Source: Nocardia crassostreae
Lineage (GTDB): Bacteria; Actinomycetota; Actinomycetes; Mycobacteriales; Mycobacteriaceae
Direction of reading: 5' to 3'
NCBI RefSeq assembly: GCF_001613405.1
Contig: NZ_BDCH01000012.1
Location: forward strand, 744,001 to 808,000
Length of the DNA: 64,000 bases
The first letter of the stretch is position 1; every line of letters begins with the position of its first letter. The notes beneath the pieces were generated by a model, which saw nothing but the letters and a program-made list of their open reading frames with translations, made no database searches and was not told where the DNA came from. Below, one piece after another: positions 1 through 8,896 of this stretch. A program made the position numbers and the translations under genes.

Positions 1-639
1 GTGCACCGTGGCCACCGCCTCGCGGGTGCTGCCGTACACGCCGGTGTCGGCCACCACCAGCACGGGGCGGACCGGTCCGGCGGCCACGGTCAGCGGTGTG
101 ACCGTGCCGTCCCGGAACCACAGCGGTCCGCCCGCGCTGACCACGGTGCGCGCGTCCACGCCGCTGGCCTTGCCGTGCGCGAGCGCCTCGGATCGCTGGA
201 TCAGATCGAACATGGTGTCGTCGTCCAGCTTTCGGCCCGACAGCGCGGCGATGGCCGCGATGATGGCGGCGGCGCTGGCCGCACTGGATCCGAAGCCGCG
301 CCCGGCCGGGATGCCGCTGTGCACCGTGACGAACAACCCGTCGTCGGGCAGGCCGAGGTATTCGCACACTGCCGAGACGGCCAGCCGGGGCGCCGCCGTC
401 CCGCTCTGCCCGGCGGGGACCGTGGCCCGCGCCCCGGTGTCGAGCTCTGCGGATTCGATGACCACTGGTCCGGGCCGCCTGCGGGCCCGGGCGGTCACCG
501 GGAGCGACGGCACCGGGAGCGAGATGGCGGGCCGCCCGTACAGCACTACGTGCTCACCGAACAGGATGAGTTTGGCGCTCGCCCGTCCGGTGCCGACCTC
601 GTTGTCGGCGAGTTCCGGATGGGTGAGCATACGGGTCAC
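1..639 (-). CDS. mvk: Mevalonate kinase, 3' end cut by window edge
   Basis: GHMP-family kinase that phosphorylates mevalonate, third step of the mevalonate route. Translating the minus strand from 639 gives an uninterrupted frame of about 213 residues running off the window. It shows the N-terminal GHMP signature AKLILFGEHVVLYGRPA, the glycine-rich ATP loop IPAGRGFGSSAA and HGKASGVDA, all typical of mevalonate kinase. The GTG start at 639 overlaps the stop of the upstream HMG-CoA synthase (GTGA junction); an ATG at 630 is the alternative start. The overlap implies translational coupling in the same operon. Phosphomevalonate kinase, diphosphomevalonate decarboxylase and IPP isomerase would be expected just outside the window. 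Family call is firm; completeness cannot be judged. Confidence 0.9.
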   Translation of the reverse strand, partial: MTRMLTHPELADNEVGTGRASAKLILFGEHVVLYGRPAISLPVPSLPVTARARRRPGPVVIESAELDTGARATVPAGQSGTAAPRLAVSAVCEYLGLPDDGLFVTVHSGIPAGRGFGSSAASAAAIIAAIAALSGRKLDDDTMFDLIQRSEALAHGKASGVDARTVVSAGGPLWFRDGTVTPLTVAAGPVRPVLVVADTGVYGSTREAVATVH

Positions 640-1808
640 CGGGCCGCTCCGTAGATTCGCGAATGCCCGGCGATGGCGGTGAGCCGGGACGGATTCCGGC
701 TCGTGACGGGCACCGACAGCTCGGACCCGTCCTCCGGCAATGCGAAATCGCGGACGGCGCGGTAGTTCTCGTACGAGATGGGTTCGCGGTCGGCGATGGC
801 GGCCCGATTCTCGGCGGTCCGCAGTCGATCCCGGTATCCGGGCACCATGGTCACCGAGAACAGCTCGGCGACACAGCCCGAGCCATAGCTGAACAGCGCC
901 ACCGGCTGACCGCCGAGATCCTCGGAATGGTCGAGCAGGGACAGGAATCCGAGATACAGCGAGGCCGTATAGCTGTTGCCGATCATCCGGTTGTAGATCG
1001 TGGTCCGCGCCAGGTCCGCCTCCAGGCGCGCCGGGGTGGCCTCGATGCCCTTCAGCTCCAGCAACCGGTTGTGCGCCTTGTAGGCCATCTTGGTGAAGGG
1101 CTGGTGGTAGCAGAATCCGGCGAACTCGGAAACGCCACGCCCGCCGCGTGATTCGTAATCCTTCCAGGCGTGTTCGACCGCCTCCAGATACGCGCCGATG
1201 GACAGTTTGCCGTCGACCAGCGGGGTGGACCGATAGTTGGGCCGCCAGAAGTCCTGGACATTCGAGGTGTACAGCCCGGAGGGCTCGTCGATGACCGCGA
1301 GGTCCGGATGCGCCGTGACCAGCATGGCCACGGCGGCCGCGCCCTGGGTCGCCTCACCGCCGGAGTCGAGATCGTATTTCGCGATATCGCTGGCGATCAC
1401 CAGGACGCGCTGACCGGGATCGCGGGCCACGATGCCCGCCGCCAGCTGCAGCGCCGAGGTGCCGCTGTAGCACGCCTGCTTGAGCTCCACCGCCCGGGTG
1501 GCGGCCGACAGGCCGATCAGATCCTGGACGTAGACCGCCGCGGCCTTGGACTGGTCGACACCGGATTCGGTGGCGAACAGAATGGTGCGGATGCCCTCCA
1601 CGCCGTGCCGGGCCACGATCTGTTTGGCGGCCGTGGACGCCATGGTCACGATGTCCTCGTCCGGGGCCGGAACAGTCTGAGCGGTCTGCCCGAGGCCGAT
1701 GTAGTACTTGTCGACGTCCGCGCCGGTGTGTCCGGCCAGTTCGGCCAGATCCATGGCGTAGTGGCCGGTGGCCAGGGCGATGTCATGGATTCCGATGGGC
1801 ACGTTCAT
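636..1808 (-). CDS. mvaS: Hydroxymethylglutaryl-CoA synthase
   Basis: Condenses acetyl-CoA with acetoacetyl-CoA to HMG-CoA, the entry to the mevalonate pathway. The 390-residue protein has the bacterial HMGS length. The catalytic Cys lies in ELKQACYSGTSALQ near residue 110, and the acid/base His in FCYHQPFTKMAYKAH near residue 235. Further conserved stretches are GIDxxALATGHY-like at the N-terminus and FSYGSGCVAELF near 310. The ATG at 1808 falls inside the 3' end of the HMG-CoA reductase gene (26 bp overlap), and its stop overlaps the mevalonate kinase start, so the three genes are translated as a block. Placement in an operon with PhzD/PhzE suggests a dedicated isoprenoid supply for a natural product rather than housekeeping. 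Confidence 0.95.
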   Translation of the reverse strand: MNVPIGIHDIALATGHYAMDLAELAGHTGADVDKYYIGLGQTAQTVPAPDEDIVTMASTAAKQIVARHGVEGIRTILFATESGVDQSKAAAVYVQDLIGLSAATRAVELKQACYSGTSALQLAAGIVARDPGQRVLVIASDIAKYDLDSGGEATQGAAAVAMLVTAHPDLAVIDEPSGLYTSNVQDFWRPNYRSTPLVDGKLSIGAYLEAVEHAWKDYESRGGRGVSEFAGFCYHQPFTKMAYKAHNRLLELKGIEATPARLEADLARTTIYNRMIGNSYTASLYLGFLSLLDHSEDLGGQPVALFSYGSGCVAELFSVTMVPGYRDRLRTAENRAAIADREPISYENYRAVRDFALPEDGSELSVPVTSRNPSRLTAIAGHSRIYGAAR

Positions 1809-2700
1809 TGGCCCCGTCCTTCTCTGATCTTTCGAAGCGGAGGTGGGTCCGCATCAACTCTCCGGGATTGGTCTGCGCCGCGAGCAGCGACAGCTCCCCG
1901 CACAGCACGGCGGCGGTGATGACAGCGAGTCGCCGGGCATTCCCGCCGGGCTCCCGGCTCTCGCGGCAGCCCAGGCGCGCCAGATTCGCCTCGACGAAAT
2001 CCAGGGACTTGCCATTGCCGACGGTGCCGACGATGAGATTCGGTAGCTGGCAGGAGAAATAGAGGTCGCCGTCGCGATCCTCGGCATGCGTGATGCCCTG
2101 CGAGCCCTCGACGATATTCGCCGCGTCCTGTCCGGTCGCCAGGTAGACGCCGAGCAGCATATTGGCGTAATGGGCGTTGGCGGAACGGATTCCACCGGCG
2201 AGCGTGGTCCCGATCAGGTTCTTGCGGACATTGAGCTGGGCCACCCGGGCGGCGGTGGTGTGCAGGCGCTGCTCCACCACCTCGCGCGGAATCAGCAGCT
2301 CGGTCACGACATTCTTGCCGCGCCCGAGGATTCCGTTGACCGCGGTGGCCTTCTTGTCGGTGCAGAAGTTCCCGGAGATGGAGCCGTAGCGCACCCCGGG
2401 CACCGCGTGCACGATGTACCCGAGGAGCGCATCGGCGGCGAGGGTCGCCATATTGTGCCCGGAGGCGTCGCCGGTGGTGAACTCGAAGCGCAGGAACAGC
2501 AGGTTGCCGACAATCTGATGGTGTAGCGCAATGAGATTCGCGTACCGGGAGCATTCGCCCACGATCTCGCGCAGCACCGATCGGGTCATCCGCTCGTCCA
2601 GCAGCGTGGCCACGATGCCGCGCTCGCACAGGGTGGAGATCTTGACCGGGCCCACCCAGCGCATGGGTACGGTGGCGGCGGAAAAAGTATTGTCGCTCAT
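1783..2700 (-). CDS. HMG-CoA reductase, short and divergent
   Basis: NADPH-dependent reduction of HMG-CoA to mevalonate. The protein is 305 residues, clearly shorter than usual bacterial class I enzymes (about 350). Comparing by eye with human HMGR, I can place the catalytic tetrad: Glu in TLCERGIVAT (about residue 26), Lys in SGNFCTDKKAT (about 113), Asp in ATGQDAAN (about 190) and the C-terminal His in GELMRTHL (about 288). The usual ENVIG segment before the start is absent and the small NADPH-binding subdomain is abridged. DASGHNM stands for DAMGMNM and GTVGNGK for GTVGGGT. The ATG overlaps the upstream lipase stop as ATGA, so the start is well fixed and the short N-terminus is probably real. 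Function is likely but not certain. Confidence 0.8.
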   Translation of the reverse strand: MSDNTFSAATVPMRWVGPVKISTLCERGIVATLLDERMTRSVLREIVGECSRYANLIALHHQIVGNLLFLRFEFTTGDASGHNMATLAADALLGYIVHAVPGVRYGSISGNFCTDKKATAVNGILGRGKNVVTELLIPREVVEQRLHTTAARVAQLNVRKNLIGTTLAGGIRSANAHYANMLLGVYLATGQDAANIVEGSQGITHAEDRDGDLYFSCQLPNLIVGTVGNGKSLDFVEANLARLGCRESREPGGNARRLAVITAAVLCGELSLLAAQTNPGELMRTHLRFERSEKDGANERAHRNP

Positions 2701-3626
2701 AACAATCCGTACTCTCGCTGGATCGCGGAGGACACCACCGCGTCACCGTGCACGGTCGGGTGGAATGGAATGCCGAGGAATTCGCCGGTCGGGTTGAAGT
2801 AACCGTTGATCCACGAATCGGCGGCGCAGGCGCCGTGCCCGGCCGTGACCGCCCGGGTGTCGAAGAAGTTCACCCCGAGGCTGTCGGCCGCCGCGCGCTG
2901 GGCGTCGTCGACCTTGTCCAGGAACTCGGTCATGGCCCCGGCGCGCGGCTGGCTGATCCGGCCGATCGGGCTGTCCCAGCACCACTCCGGATTGCCGCGC
3001 TCGGCAATGGTCGGATACCCGACCAGCACGATCTGCGCCTGCGGCGCATAGTATTTGACGTAATCCACCACCGGCTTGATCCAGTTGGCGTACTGGTCGC
3101 CGTTCACGCCGCGGGCGTCGGGCGCGCGCCCGTCCAGTGCCGCGTCGGGCCCGCAGCCCTGGAAGAAGTTGGTCAGGCAGGTGACCTCGGCCTCGAGCGT
3201 CCGCTGCTTGTTGTCACTGTTCCAGACGTCGTTCTGGCCCAACTGAATGGTGACCAGGCGGGTGTCGGAGCTGAAGGCGCCGGTGGCGGCGGCCTGCTTG
3301 GCCATATAGGCGGCGGTGAAGTTCGGCGGGGTCGCCAGCGAGGCGCCCAGGCAGGAGACGTCGACCAGATCGTCGTCGGCCAGGCCCATCTTCTGGGCCA
3401 GCTGCCGCGGCCAGGAGGTGTCCGAGCGCTGGCAGGATTTGTCGCCGCCGTAGCCGAATCCGAGCGAATAGATGATGTTGCCATTGGTCGAGTAGGAGTC
3501 GCCGATCGCCACGAAGGCCTTACCGCCGTCGGCTTCGTCGGCGGTGGCCGGTGCGGCGGCCAGCAGCGAGGCGGCGGCACAGGCCGAGGCGGCCGCCAGG
3601 ACTCGGAATTGCTTGAAAATCTTCAC
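2697..3626 (-). CDS. Secreted SGNH/GDSL-family hydrolase
   Basis: Probable exported esterase or lipase, 309 residues. An N-terminal signal peptide (KIFKQFRVLAAASACAAASLLAAAPATA) is followed by block I AIGDSYS with the nucleophile Ser, block III LGQNDVW, and block V HPTVHGDA carrying the catalytic His. Six or more cysteines in the mature part suggest disulfides, as in actinobacterial secreted SGNH enzymes. It sits inside the mevalonate operon: its stop overlaps the HMG-CoA reductase ATG (ATGA) and only 15 bp separate it from the upstream DUF5995-like gene. A secreted hydrolase within this operon is odd; it might release or deacylate an exported product, but nothing in the sequence names a substrate. 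Confidence 0.85.
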   Translation of the reverse strand: MKIFKQFRVLAAASACAAASLLAAAPATADEADGGKAFVAIGDSYSTNGNIIYSLGFGYGGDKSCQRSDTSWPRQLAQKMGLADDDLVDVSCLGASLATPPNFTAAYMAKQAAATGAFSSDTRLVTIQLGQNDVWNSDNKQRTLEAEVTCLTNFFQGCGPDAALDGRAPDARGVNGDQYANWIKPVVDYVKYYAPQAQIVLVGYPTIAERGNPEWCWDSPIGRISQPRAGAMTEFLDKVDDAQRAAADSLGVNFFDTRAVTAGHGACAADSWINGYFNPTGEFLGIPFHPTVHGDAVVSSAIQREYGLL

Positions 3627-3641
3627 GATTCGAATCTCTTT

Positions 3642-4541
3642 CTACAGTCCATGAACCTGGGTGAGAGCGCCGAGCGCGGTGTCCACGGCCGCCCACATGG
3701 CATCGATTCCGGCATCGGTGACACCGCGGGTGGCCGGATTCTGCAGGCCGAGGCCATTGGCCAGATTGGCGGCGTTGACCCCGAACAGCGCGGTCCGCAG
3801 CAACTGGCCCGAACCCACTCCCGGGCCCGTGATCAGATCCAGTCCGTCGCCGAAGAAGTAGAAGCGCCACAGCGGGCCGACATCGGCGTTGTAGGTGTCC
3901 TTCGTGCGCTGGACGAGCACGGCATTGTTGACGGCAATGCCGTCCAGAAACCGGAAGTAGTCGGCGGAGTTGTCGGTTCCGACACCGGATTCCGCGAGCG
4001 CCCAGGGGATGTCGACGCTCATATGGGCGTTGTATCCGACCATCGCCGCATACGCGTCGGAGGCCGAGCAGTCGGCGGCGAGGTCGAAGTAGCGCTCCCA
4101 GTGCGGGGGGACCGGCGCGCCGGTGAACTCGGCGTGGACGGCGCGCAGCCAGGTATCGAGGTATTCGACCACGAAGCGGGCATCGAACTGCGGATCGGTC
4201 AGCCCGGCCGCCGAGCGAATCATCGGCAGCACCGTCCCGCGCCCCGCGATATCCTCCATCAGCGCGAACAGGCCGCGCCGGTCACCGTGTGCGACAAGGG
4301 TTTCGGCGATCTGCTGATTGCGGGAGACCACCTCCTCCAGGCGCTGCAGCGGATCGTCGCCGGTCACCGTGTCGACATCGGACAGCTCCGTGATCGTCGC
4401 GATCGCACCGGCGTCCAGCGGGGTGCCGCAGGCCGCGGCCCGGACCGGCACGGCCGCGGTGGCGGCGGCGCCGGTGAATCCGGACCCGAGCACCGCGGCG
4501 CAGGCCATTGTCGCGACCATGAGTCGCCCATTGCGTAGCAT
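3642..4541 (-). CDS. Secreted DUF5995-like protein
   Basis: A 299-residue exported protein of unknown function. Residues 1-30 form a signal peptide ending near AAATAAVPVRA. The mature part is mostly helical, with the segment MVGYNAHMSVDIPWAL around residue 165, which resembles the NAHI-DLP-AL core I associate with the DUF5995 family. RFYFFGDGLDLITGP near 225 is a second conserved-looking block. It is followed after 15 bp by the SGNH hydrolase and preceded by the SDR gene, in the same operon. No catalytic motif is obvious. The family assignment is from memory of the motif and should be taken as tentative; secretion is well supported. Confidence 0.65.
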   Translation of the reverse strand: MLRNGRLMVATMACAAVLGSGFTGAAATAAVPVRAAACGTPLDAGAIATITELSDVDTVTGDDPLQRLEEVVSRNQQIAETLVAHGDRRGLFALMEDIAGRGTVLPMIRSAAGLTDPQFDARFVVEYLDTWLRAVHAEFTGAPVPPHWERYFDLAADCSASDAYAAMVGYNAHMSVDIPWALAESGVGTDNSADYFRFLDGIAVNNAVLVQRTKDTYNADVGPLWRFYFFGDGLDLITGPGVGSGQLLRTALFGVNAANLANGLGLQNPATRGVTDAGIDAMWAAVDTALGALTQVHGL

Positions 4542-4653
4542 CGCTGTGATTCTCTTTCTGATAATTTCTCGGGATTACCGCGATCGGATCAACCGCATAT
4601 TCAGAGATTAGGGAGACGGCGCTGTCCGATTCCATAGCAGATATTTGTCACGG

Positions 4654-5502
4654 TCAGCCCCAGCGCAGTAGCAGACGGCCCACCGCGCGCGGTCCCGCCA
4701 GCCGCAGCGCGCGCAGCAGCGGCACATAGCGCGGCATGACCTCGACCGGCCGATGCCGGATGGCCGTGACGATCCAGGCCGCGGCTTCCTCCGGCGTCAG
4801 ACCCGGTAGGCGCCGGTATTCCGGTGTCGGGGAACTCATTGCGGTGTGTACCAGCGGATAGTGCACCGTGGTCACCGCGATCCCGCGCCCGGACAGTTCG
4901 GCATCCAGGCACCGCCCGAATCCGGTGAGCGCCATTTTCGAACTGTGGTAGGCCGAGAACCGGGGCGAGGTGCCGGTGGGAACGGTCCACGTTCCGACAT
5001 TAACTATATGGCCGCGGCCCGATTCCAGCATGGCCGGTAACAATCCGATGGTGAGCCGGACCGGGCCGAAATAATTGATGCTCATCGTGCGCCGGAAATC
5101 GTGCATACGGTCGAATGATTCGGTCAATGGCCGCCGAATGGATCGGCCCGCATTATTGACCAGCACGTCGACGGTTCCGACGTCCTCACGCACCCACCGC
5201 AGCAGGCCCTCGACCTCCTCGTCGTCGGTGAGATCGCAGGCGCGATGGATCGCCCGTCCGCCGGAAGCGCGGATCAGGTCCCGTAGTTCGAGCAGTTCCG
5301 GTTCCCGCCGCGCCACCAGCACGACCTCCGCACCGGCCGCGGCCGCCGCGCGGGCCGCGGCCCGGCCGATGCCCGAGGACGCGCCGGTGATGAGGATTCG
5401 TTTACCGGCGACGGGCTCCTCGACTCCTTTGTGCCGCACCGGAACCGGTGGGTTCAGCAGATCCGCGACCCGTCCGGCCGCGCGCCTGCCCCGGCTAGCC
5501 AC
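4654..5502 (-). CDS. Short-chain dehydrogenase/reductase
   Basis: NAD(P)-dependent oxidoreductase of 282 residues with a Rossmann fold. Motifs: TGASSGIGRAA (cofactor loop, about residue 38), LVNNAGRS (about 112) and the catalytic YHSSK (about 182). An extra hydrophobic, Arg-rich C-terminus (PLLRALRLAGPRAVGRLLLRWG) resembles SDRs that act on lipidic or acyl substrates. The GTG start at 5502 overlaps the last codons of phzE by 8 bp, so it is co-translated with the aminodeoxyisochorismate synthase. A role in tailoring the aromatic or prenyl product is a reasonable inference. The first 25 residues are poorly conserved, and an internal start near the GTG encoding VRHKG is possible. Confidence 0.85.
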   Translation of the reverse strand: MASRGRRAAGRVADLLNPPVPVRHKGVEEPVAGKRILITGASSGIGRAAARAAAAAGAEVVLVARREPELLELRDLIRASGGRAIHRACDLTDDEEVEGLLRWVREDVGTVDVLVNNAGRSIRRPLTESFDRMHDFRRTMSINYFGPVRLTIGLLPAMLESGRGHIVNVGTWTVPTGTSPRFSAYHSSKMALTGFGRCLDAELSGRGIAVTTVHYPLVHTAMSSPTPEYRRLPGLTPEEAAAWIVTAIRHRPVEVMPRYVPLLRALRLAGPRAVGRLLLRWG

Positions 5503-7411
5503 GGGCGTTCACCGGCTCACCGGCGAGCGCGGGTGCGCGATCCGGGCGCTCCACGAATCGGGCGATCAGGTCCGCCAGCACCGACGGACCATCCTGCGAC
5601 AGAATCGATTCGGCATGGAACTGCACCGAGGCGAAGCGCTCGCCGCGCAGGGCGTACACCTCGCCCGTCGCCGGATCGCGGCTCACCTCGACCCGGCCGG
5701 ATACCGAGTCGAAGGAGTCGACGGCGCTGCGGGCGACGAAGGTGTTGTAGAACCCCGCCCGCACCGGCGTGCCGAACAGTGAAATCTCCCGGCTCACGCC
5801 CTGATTCGGCAGATCCAGTCGCGTGATGCCCAGACCCAGTGCGGCGCAGAGGATCTGATGGCTCAGGCAGACCGCCACGAAGGGCAGATCGGCGGCCAGC
5901 ATTTCCCGGACGCGCCGCCGCATGGCCCGAATGCGGGGATCGTCGAGGGAACCGGGATCGCCCGGGCCCGGGCCGAGCAGGACGAGGTCGTAATCGCGCG
6001 GGTCCACCTCGGCATCGAAGCGCGCGATCGTCAGCGCGAACCCGAGCGAGCGCAACATGCTCGCCAGCATGGTGGTGAAATTATCGGCCGCGTCGATGAG
6101 CAGCACCGACCCCCGCGCCCGCGCGGCGCCGATACTCCGGGTCGCGGCGTCCGCGAACCAGAACTGGGAGGCGAGTGCGTTGCGGCGGCGCAAGGCCGTC
6201 GCGACGGCGGGCCGCACGGCCAGCGCGGGCCGGTCCGCGGTCGCCGAACCATTGAGCAGAGCCGCTGCCTTGGCGTGTGTTTCGTGCATCTCCGCCACCG
6301 GATCCGAATCGCGCACGCGGGTGGAACCCACGGTGATGCGGGCCGTACCCGCGGCATCGATGACGGCGGTCCGGATGAGGATGGCCGAATCCATGCGGAC
6401 GGCCCCGCGCGGATCCCGGTCGATATAGGCGATGACGCCGCTGTAGTAGCCGCGCCCGCCCGCCTCGTAGCGTCCGACCACATGGGGCGCGCTCTCCAGT
6501 GGGCTGCCGACCACCGTCGGCGCGAACATGTTGGCGCGCAATACTTCCGCGACACCGGCCGTCGTCCGCCCCCGGAGCAGATACTCCGTGTGCGCCAGGT
6601 GCGCCATCTCTTTCAGGTACGGCCCGTTGACCGTTCCGCCCGCGGGGCACAGCGCCGACATCATCTTGAGTTCCTCGTCGACGACCATGAACAGCTCGCC
6701 GTTCTCCTTGGCGTCGCCGAGGAAATCCAGCAGTCCGGGCACCGTCGGCCCGGTCGCGGGATATCGGTAGGTGCCGCTGATCGGATTCATCGACACGGTC
6801 CCGTTTTCCAGCTGCGCGTGCGCCTCCGGGCTGGCGCCGATGAAGGTCCGGGTGCCGGTGTGCACGAGGTAGTTCCAGTACGCACCGCGCTCGCCGCGCA
6901 CCAGCCTGCCGAACAAGCCCAGCGAGGTGCGCAGGTGGTCGGGCCCGAAGGATCCGATCAGCGATCGGCTGATCACGAAGTTCGAGCCTTCGCCGGTGCC
7001 GATCTCCTTGTCGATGACCGCGCGGACGATGGCGCGATAGTCCGCGTCCGAGACGTCGAAGTGGAAATCGGCGGCGTCGATCGAGCCCGGGTCGAGCAGA
7101 TCCGGTCCGAGGGCGTCGAGCACCCGGTCCGGGTCGACGATCTCGTGTTCGCGCACCGCCATGGCCAGTAGCGGCGCGTGATCGTCGACGCAGGGAAAGC
7201 CGCGCTCGGTGATCTGCCGATACGGGACCAGCACCAGCAGATCCGATTCCCGTGCGGCAGTGCTCACCTCGTCGAGCTCGGTCAGTTCGGTGAAGGCGCC
7301 GGTCAGCAGATCGATGCTGCCGCCGGAGCGCTGCACCATGGCGAACGGTTGTCCCGGATCGGCGAGCAGGCGGTCGAGCAGTTCCGCACCGCGTGTGTCG
7401 TTGCTGCCCAT
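5495..7411 (-). CDS. phzE: 2-amino-2-deoxyisochorismate synthase (PhzE type)
   Basis: Converts chorismate and glutamine to 2-amino-2-desoxyisochorismate (ADIC). The 638-residue protein is a fusion like phenazine PhzE: residues 1-400 are a chorismate-using anthranilate-synthase I-like domain (MNPISGTYRYP, KENGELFMVVDEELKM, GSPLESAPH), and residues 430-620 a class I glutamine amidotransferase (LLGPGPGDPG, nucleophile Cys in AVCLSHQIL, catalytic HAE in QFHAESILS). ATG at 7411 follows the phzD stop by one base. Neighbours PhzD and a DhbA-like dehydrogenase extend the route to 3-hydroxyanthranilate. Plain anthranilate synthase is less likely because the partner gene is an isochorismatase and the fusion order is PhzE-like. 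Confidence 0.93.
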   Translation of the reverse strand: MGSNDTRGAELLDRLLADPGQPFAMVQRSGGSIDLLTGAFTELTELDEVSTAARESDLLVLVPYRQITERGFPCVDDHAPLLAMAVREHEIVDPDRVLDALGPDLLDPGSIDAADFHFDVSDADYRAIVRAVIDKEIGTGEGSNFVISRSLIGSFGPDHLRTSLGLFGRLVRGERGAYWNYLVHTGTRTFIGASPEAHAQLENGTVSMNPISGTYRYPATGPTVPGLLDFLGDAKENGELFMVVDEELKMMSALCPAGGTVNGPYLKEMAHLAHTEYLLRGRTTAGVAEVLRANMFAPTVVGSPLESAPHVVGRYEAGGRGYYSGVIAYIDRDPRGAVRMDSAILIRTAVIDAAGTARITVGSTRVRDSDPVAEMHETHAKAAALLNGSATADRPALAVRPAVATALRRRNALASQFWFADAATRSIGAARARGSVLLIDAADNFTTMLASMLRSLGFALTIARFDAEVDPRDYDLVLLGPGPGDPGSLDDPRIRAMRRRVREMLAADLPFVAVCLSHQILCAALGLGITRLDLPNQGVSREISLFGTPVRAGFYNTFVARSAVDSFDSVSGRVEVSRDPATGEVYALRGERFASVQFHAESILSQDGPSVLADLIARFVERPDRAPALAGEPVNARG

Positions 7412-7412
7412 A

Positions 7413-8072
7413 TCAGACGCCCACTCTGGAATTCAACACGGCCGCAACGAGATCCGCCGTGCTCCGCACCATGGCGCAGCGCCCGGCCGCGTAGTCGAGG
7501 GTCAGCCGATGATCGGATTCGGAGAAATCGGCGATGGCATCCGCGGCGAGGAAGGTCTCGATATCGTGGGAGTAGGACTCGGTGGCCGTAACCAGCACTC
7601 CCACATGGGCGTACACCCCGCTGACGATCATCTGGTCGCGTCCGGTGGCGCGCAGCCGCTCGAGCAGGTCGGACCGATGGAAGGCGCTGTAGCGCCACTT
7701 GGTGAACACCTCGTCGCCGGGACCGGGCGTCAGCTCGGACACGATGGCGCGATCGGTGGCGTCCGTGGTCATACCCGCACCCCAGAGGTCGCGTAGCAGC
7801 CCGCGCTGGGTGGGCGTCACACCGCCCGGCTGTGCGGTATAGGCGACGGCCACCCCGGCCCGCAGGCACGCCTCGCGCAGCCGGGCGATATTGGCGACCA
7901 GCTCCGAGTACGGCGATCCGCCCGCCCGCAGCGGGCGCAGGAAATAGTTCTGCATATCGTGGATCAACAGCACCGCGCGCTGCGGTTCTATCTTCCAGTC
8001 GACAATATTCTCCGGCAATTCGGCCGGGGTCGGCATTTCATATGAAATGACGTCGGGGATTCCACCGAACAT
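7413..8072 (-). CDS. phzD: Isochorismatase-family PhzD
   Basis: Hydrolyses the vinyl ether of ADIC to trans-2,3-dihydro-3-hydroxyanthranilate plus pyruvate. The 219-residue protein has PhzD length, with the catalytic Asp in [10 protein letters not shown] (about residue 38), the Lys in FTKWRYSAF (about 122) and [12 protein letters not shown], the region bearing the Cys in other isochorismatases (here Ala/His, as in PhzD/EntB types acting on this substrate). Two ATGs are adjacent (8075, 8072); a GAGGAG Shine-Dalgarno favours the second because of spacing. Stop and the phzE ATG are one base apart. An upstream in-frame extension to 8387 is antisense noise over the neighbouring gene. Confidence 0.93.
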   Translation of the reverse strand: MFGGIPDVISYEMPTPAELPENIVDWKIEPQRAVLLIHDMQNYFLRPLRAGGSPYSELVANIARLREACLRAGVAVAYTAQPGGVTPTQRGLLRDLWGAGMTTDATDRAIVSELTPGPGDEVFTKWRYSAFHRSDLLERLRATGRDQMIVSGVYAHVGVLVTATESYSHDIETFLAADAIADFSESDHRLTLDYAAGRCAMVRSTADLVAAVLNSRVGV

Positions 8073-8107
8073 CATTGCTCCTCTACGAGGTCGAAAGAAT
8101 TCTGCAC

Positions 8108-8896
8108 TCAATTGCCGAGTGTCGCGCCACCGTCCACGGTGAGCTCTTGCATCGTGATGTGCCGGGCCCGGTCGGACAGCAGGAATTCGACGGCGTCGAC
8201 AATGTCGTCGGGATCGGCGATACGGCTGAGCGGAATGCAGAGGCGGTATTGCTCCGGCACACCGGCGATGGTGGCCGCGGCGCGGTCCTCGTTCTCCCAG
8301 CTGGTCCGGAGCATGTCGGTGCGGGTCGAACCCGGCGAGACGACATTGCATCGGATCCCGTACTTCGCGACCTCCAGTGCGGCGCATTTGGCGAGCATGG
8401 TGGTGGCCGCCTTGGAGGCCGAGTAGGCGGACATGGCGGCGCGCGGGGTGCGCGCGGCATTGGAGGAAACGGTCACGATCGCGCCGCGTCGGCGGTCGAT
8501 CATGCGGGTCACCACCTCGCGGATCATCCGGAACACGCCGGTCGTATTGACCGCGAACATCTCGTCCCAGTCGGCCTGGGAGAGTTGCACGACCTCGCCG
8601 ACCCGCAGGATGCCGACCGCGTTGACCAGGTAGTCGATCGGTCCGAGATCGCGCTCGGTCTCGGCGACGATGCGCTCGACATCGGCCGGGTCGGTAATGT
8701 CGCCCTGCACGATCGACACCCGGCCGGGGATCGAGCGCAGGTCCTTGGAGGTGTCCGCCGCCAGATCGGCCGCGACCACGGTCATGCCCTGGGCTGCCAG
8801 CCGGTGCACGATCCGGTGCCCGATACCGCCCGCCGCGCCGGTCACCAGCGCGATCCGCGACGCCTCCGAATCCGAGTTCTTCTGCGGTCCTGTCAT
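8108..8896 (-). CDS. DhbA/EntA-like dihydro-hydroxyaryl dehydrogenase
   Basis: SDR of 262 residues, the length of 2,3-dihydro-2,3-dihydroxybenzoate dehydrogenases. Motifs: [10 protein letters not shown] (about residue 19), [13 protein letters not shown] (about 88), YSASKAA (catalytic, about 158) and [14 protein letters not shown] at the C-terminus, which is characteristic of the DhbA/EntA group. It is the first gene of the leftward operon, directly before phzD and phzE, so its likely substrate is the PhzD product 2,3-dihydro-3-hydroxyanthranilate, giving 3-hydroxyanthranilate. This combination is known from chorismate-derived 3-hydroxyanthranilate pathways (for example dibenzodiazepinone and benzoxazole producers). 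ATG at 8896 is chosen; GTG codons at 8905/8908 are alternatives. Confidence 0.85.
   Translation of the reverse strand: MTGPQKNSDSEASRIALVTGAAGGIGHRIVHRLAAQGMTVVAADLAADTSKDLRSIPGRVSIVQGDITDPADVERIVAETERDLGPIDYLVNAVGILRVGEVVQLSQADWDEMFAVNTTGVFRMIREVVTRMIDRRRGAIVTVSSNAARTPRAAMSAYSASKAATTMLAKCAALEVAKYGIRCNVVSPGSTRTDMLRTSWENEDRAAATIAGVPEQYRLCIPLSRIADPDDIVDAVEFLLSDRARHITMQELTVDGGATLGN

Noticed and set aside
2748..4538. 596-codon plus-strand frame opposite the secreted hydrolase genes
   Set aside because: Antisense to genes with signal peptides and SGNH motifs; composition is shadow-like.
5495..8896. Phenazine biosynthesis cluster
   Set aside because: PhzE and PhzD are present but PhzF, PhzA/B and PhzG are not in the window, and a DhbA-like dehydrogenase is there instead.
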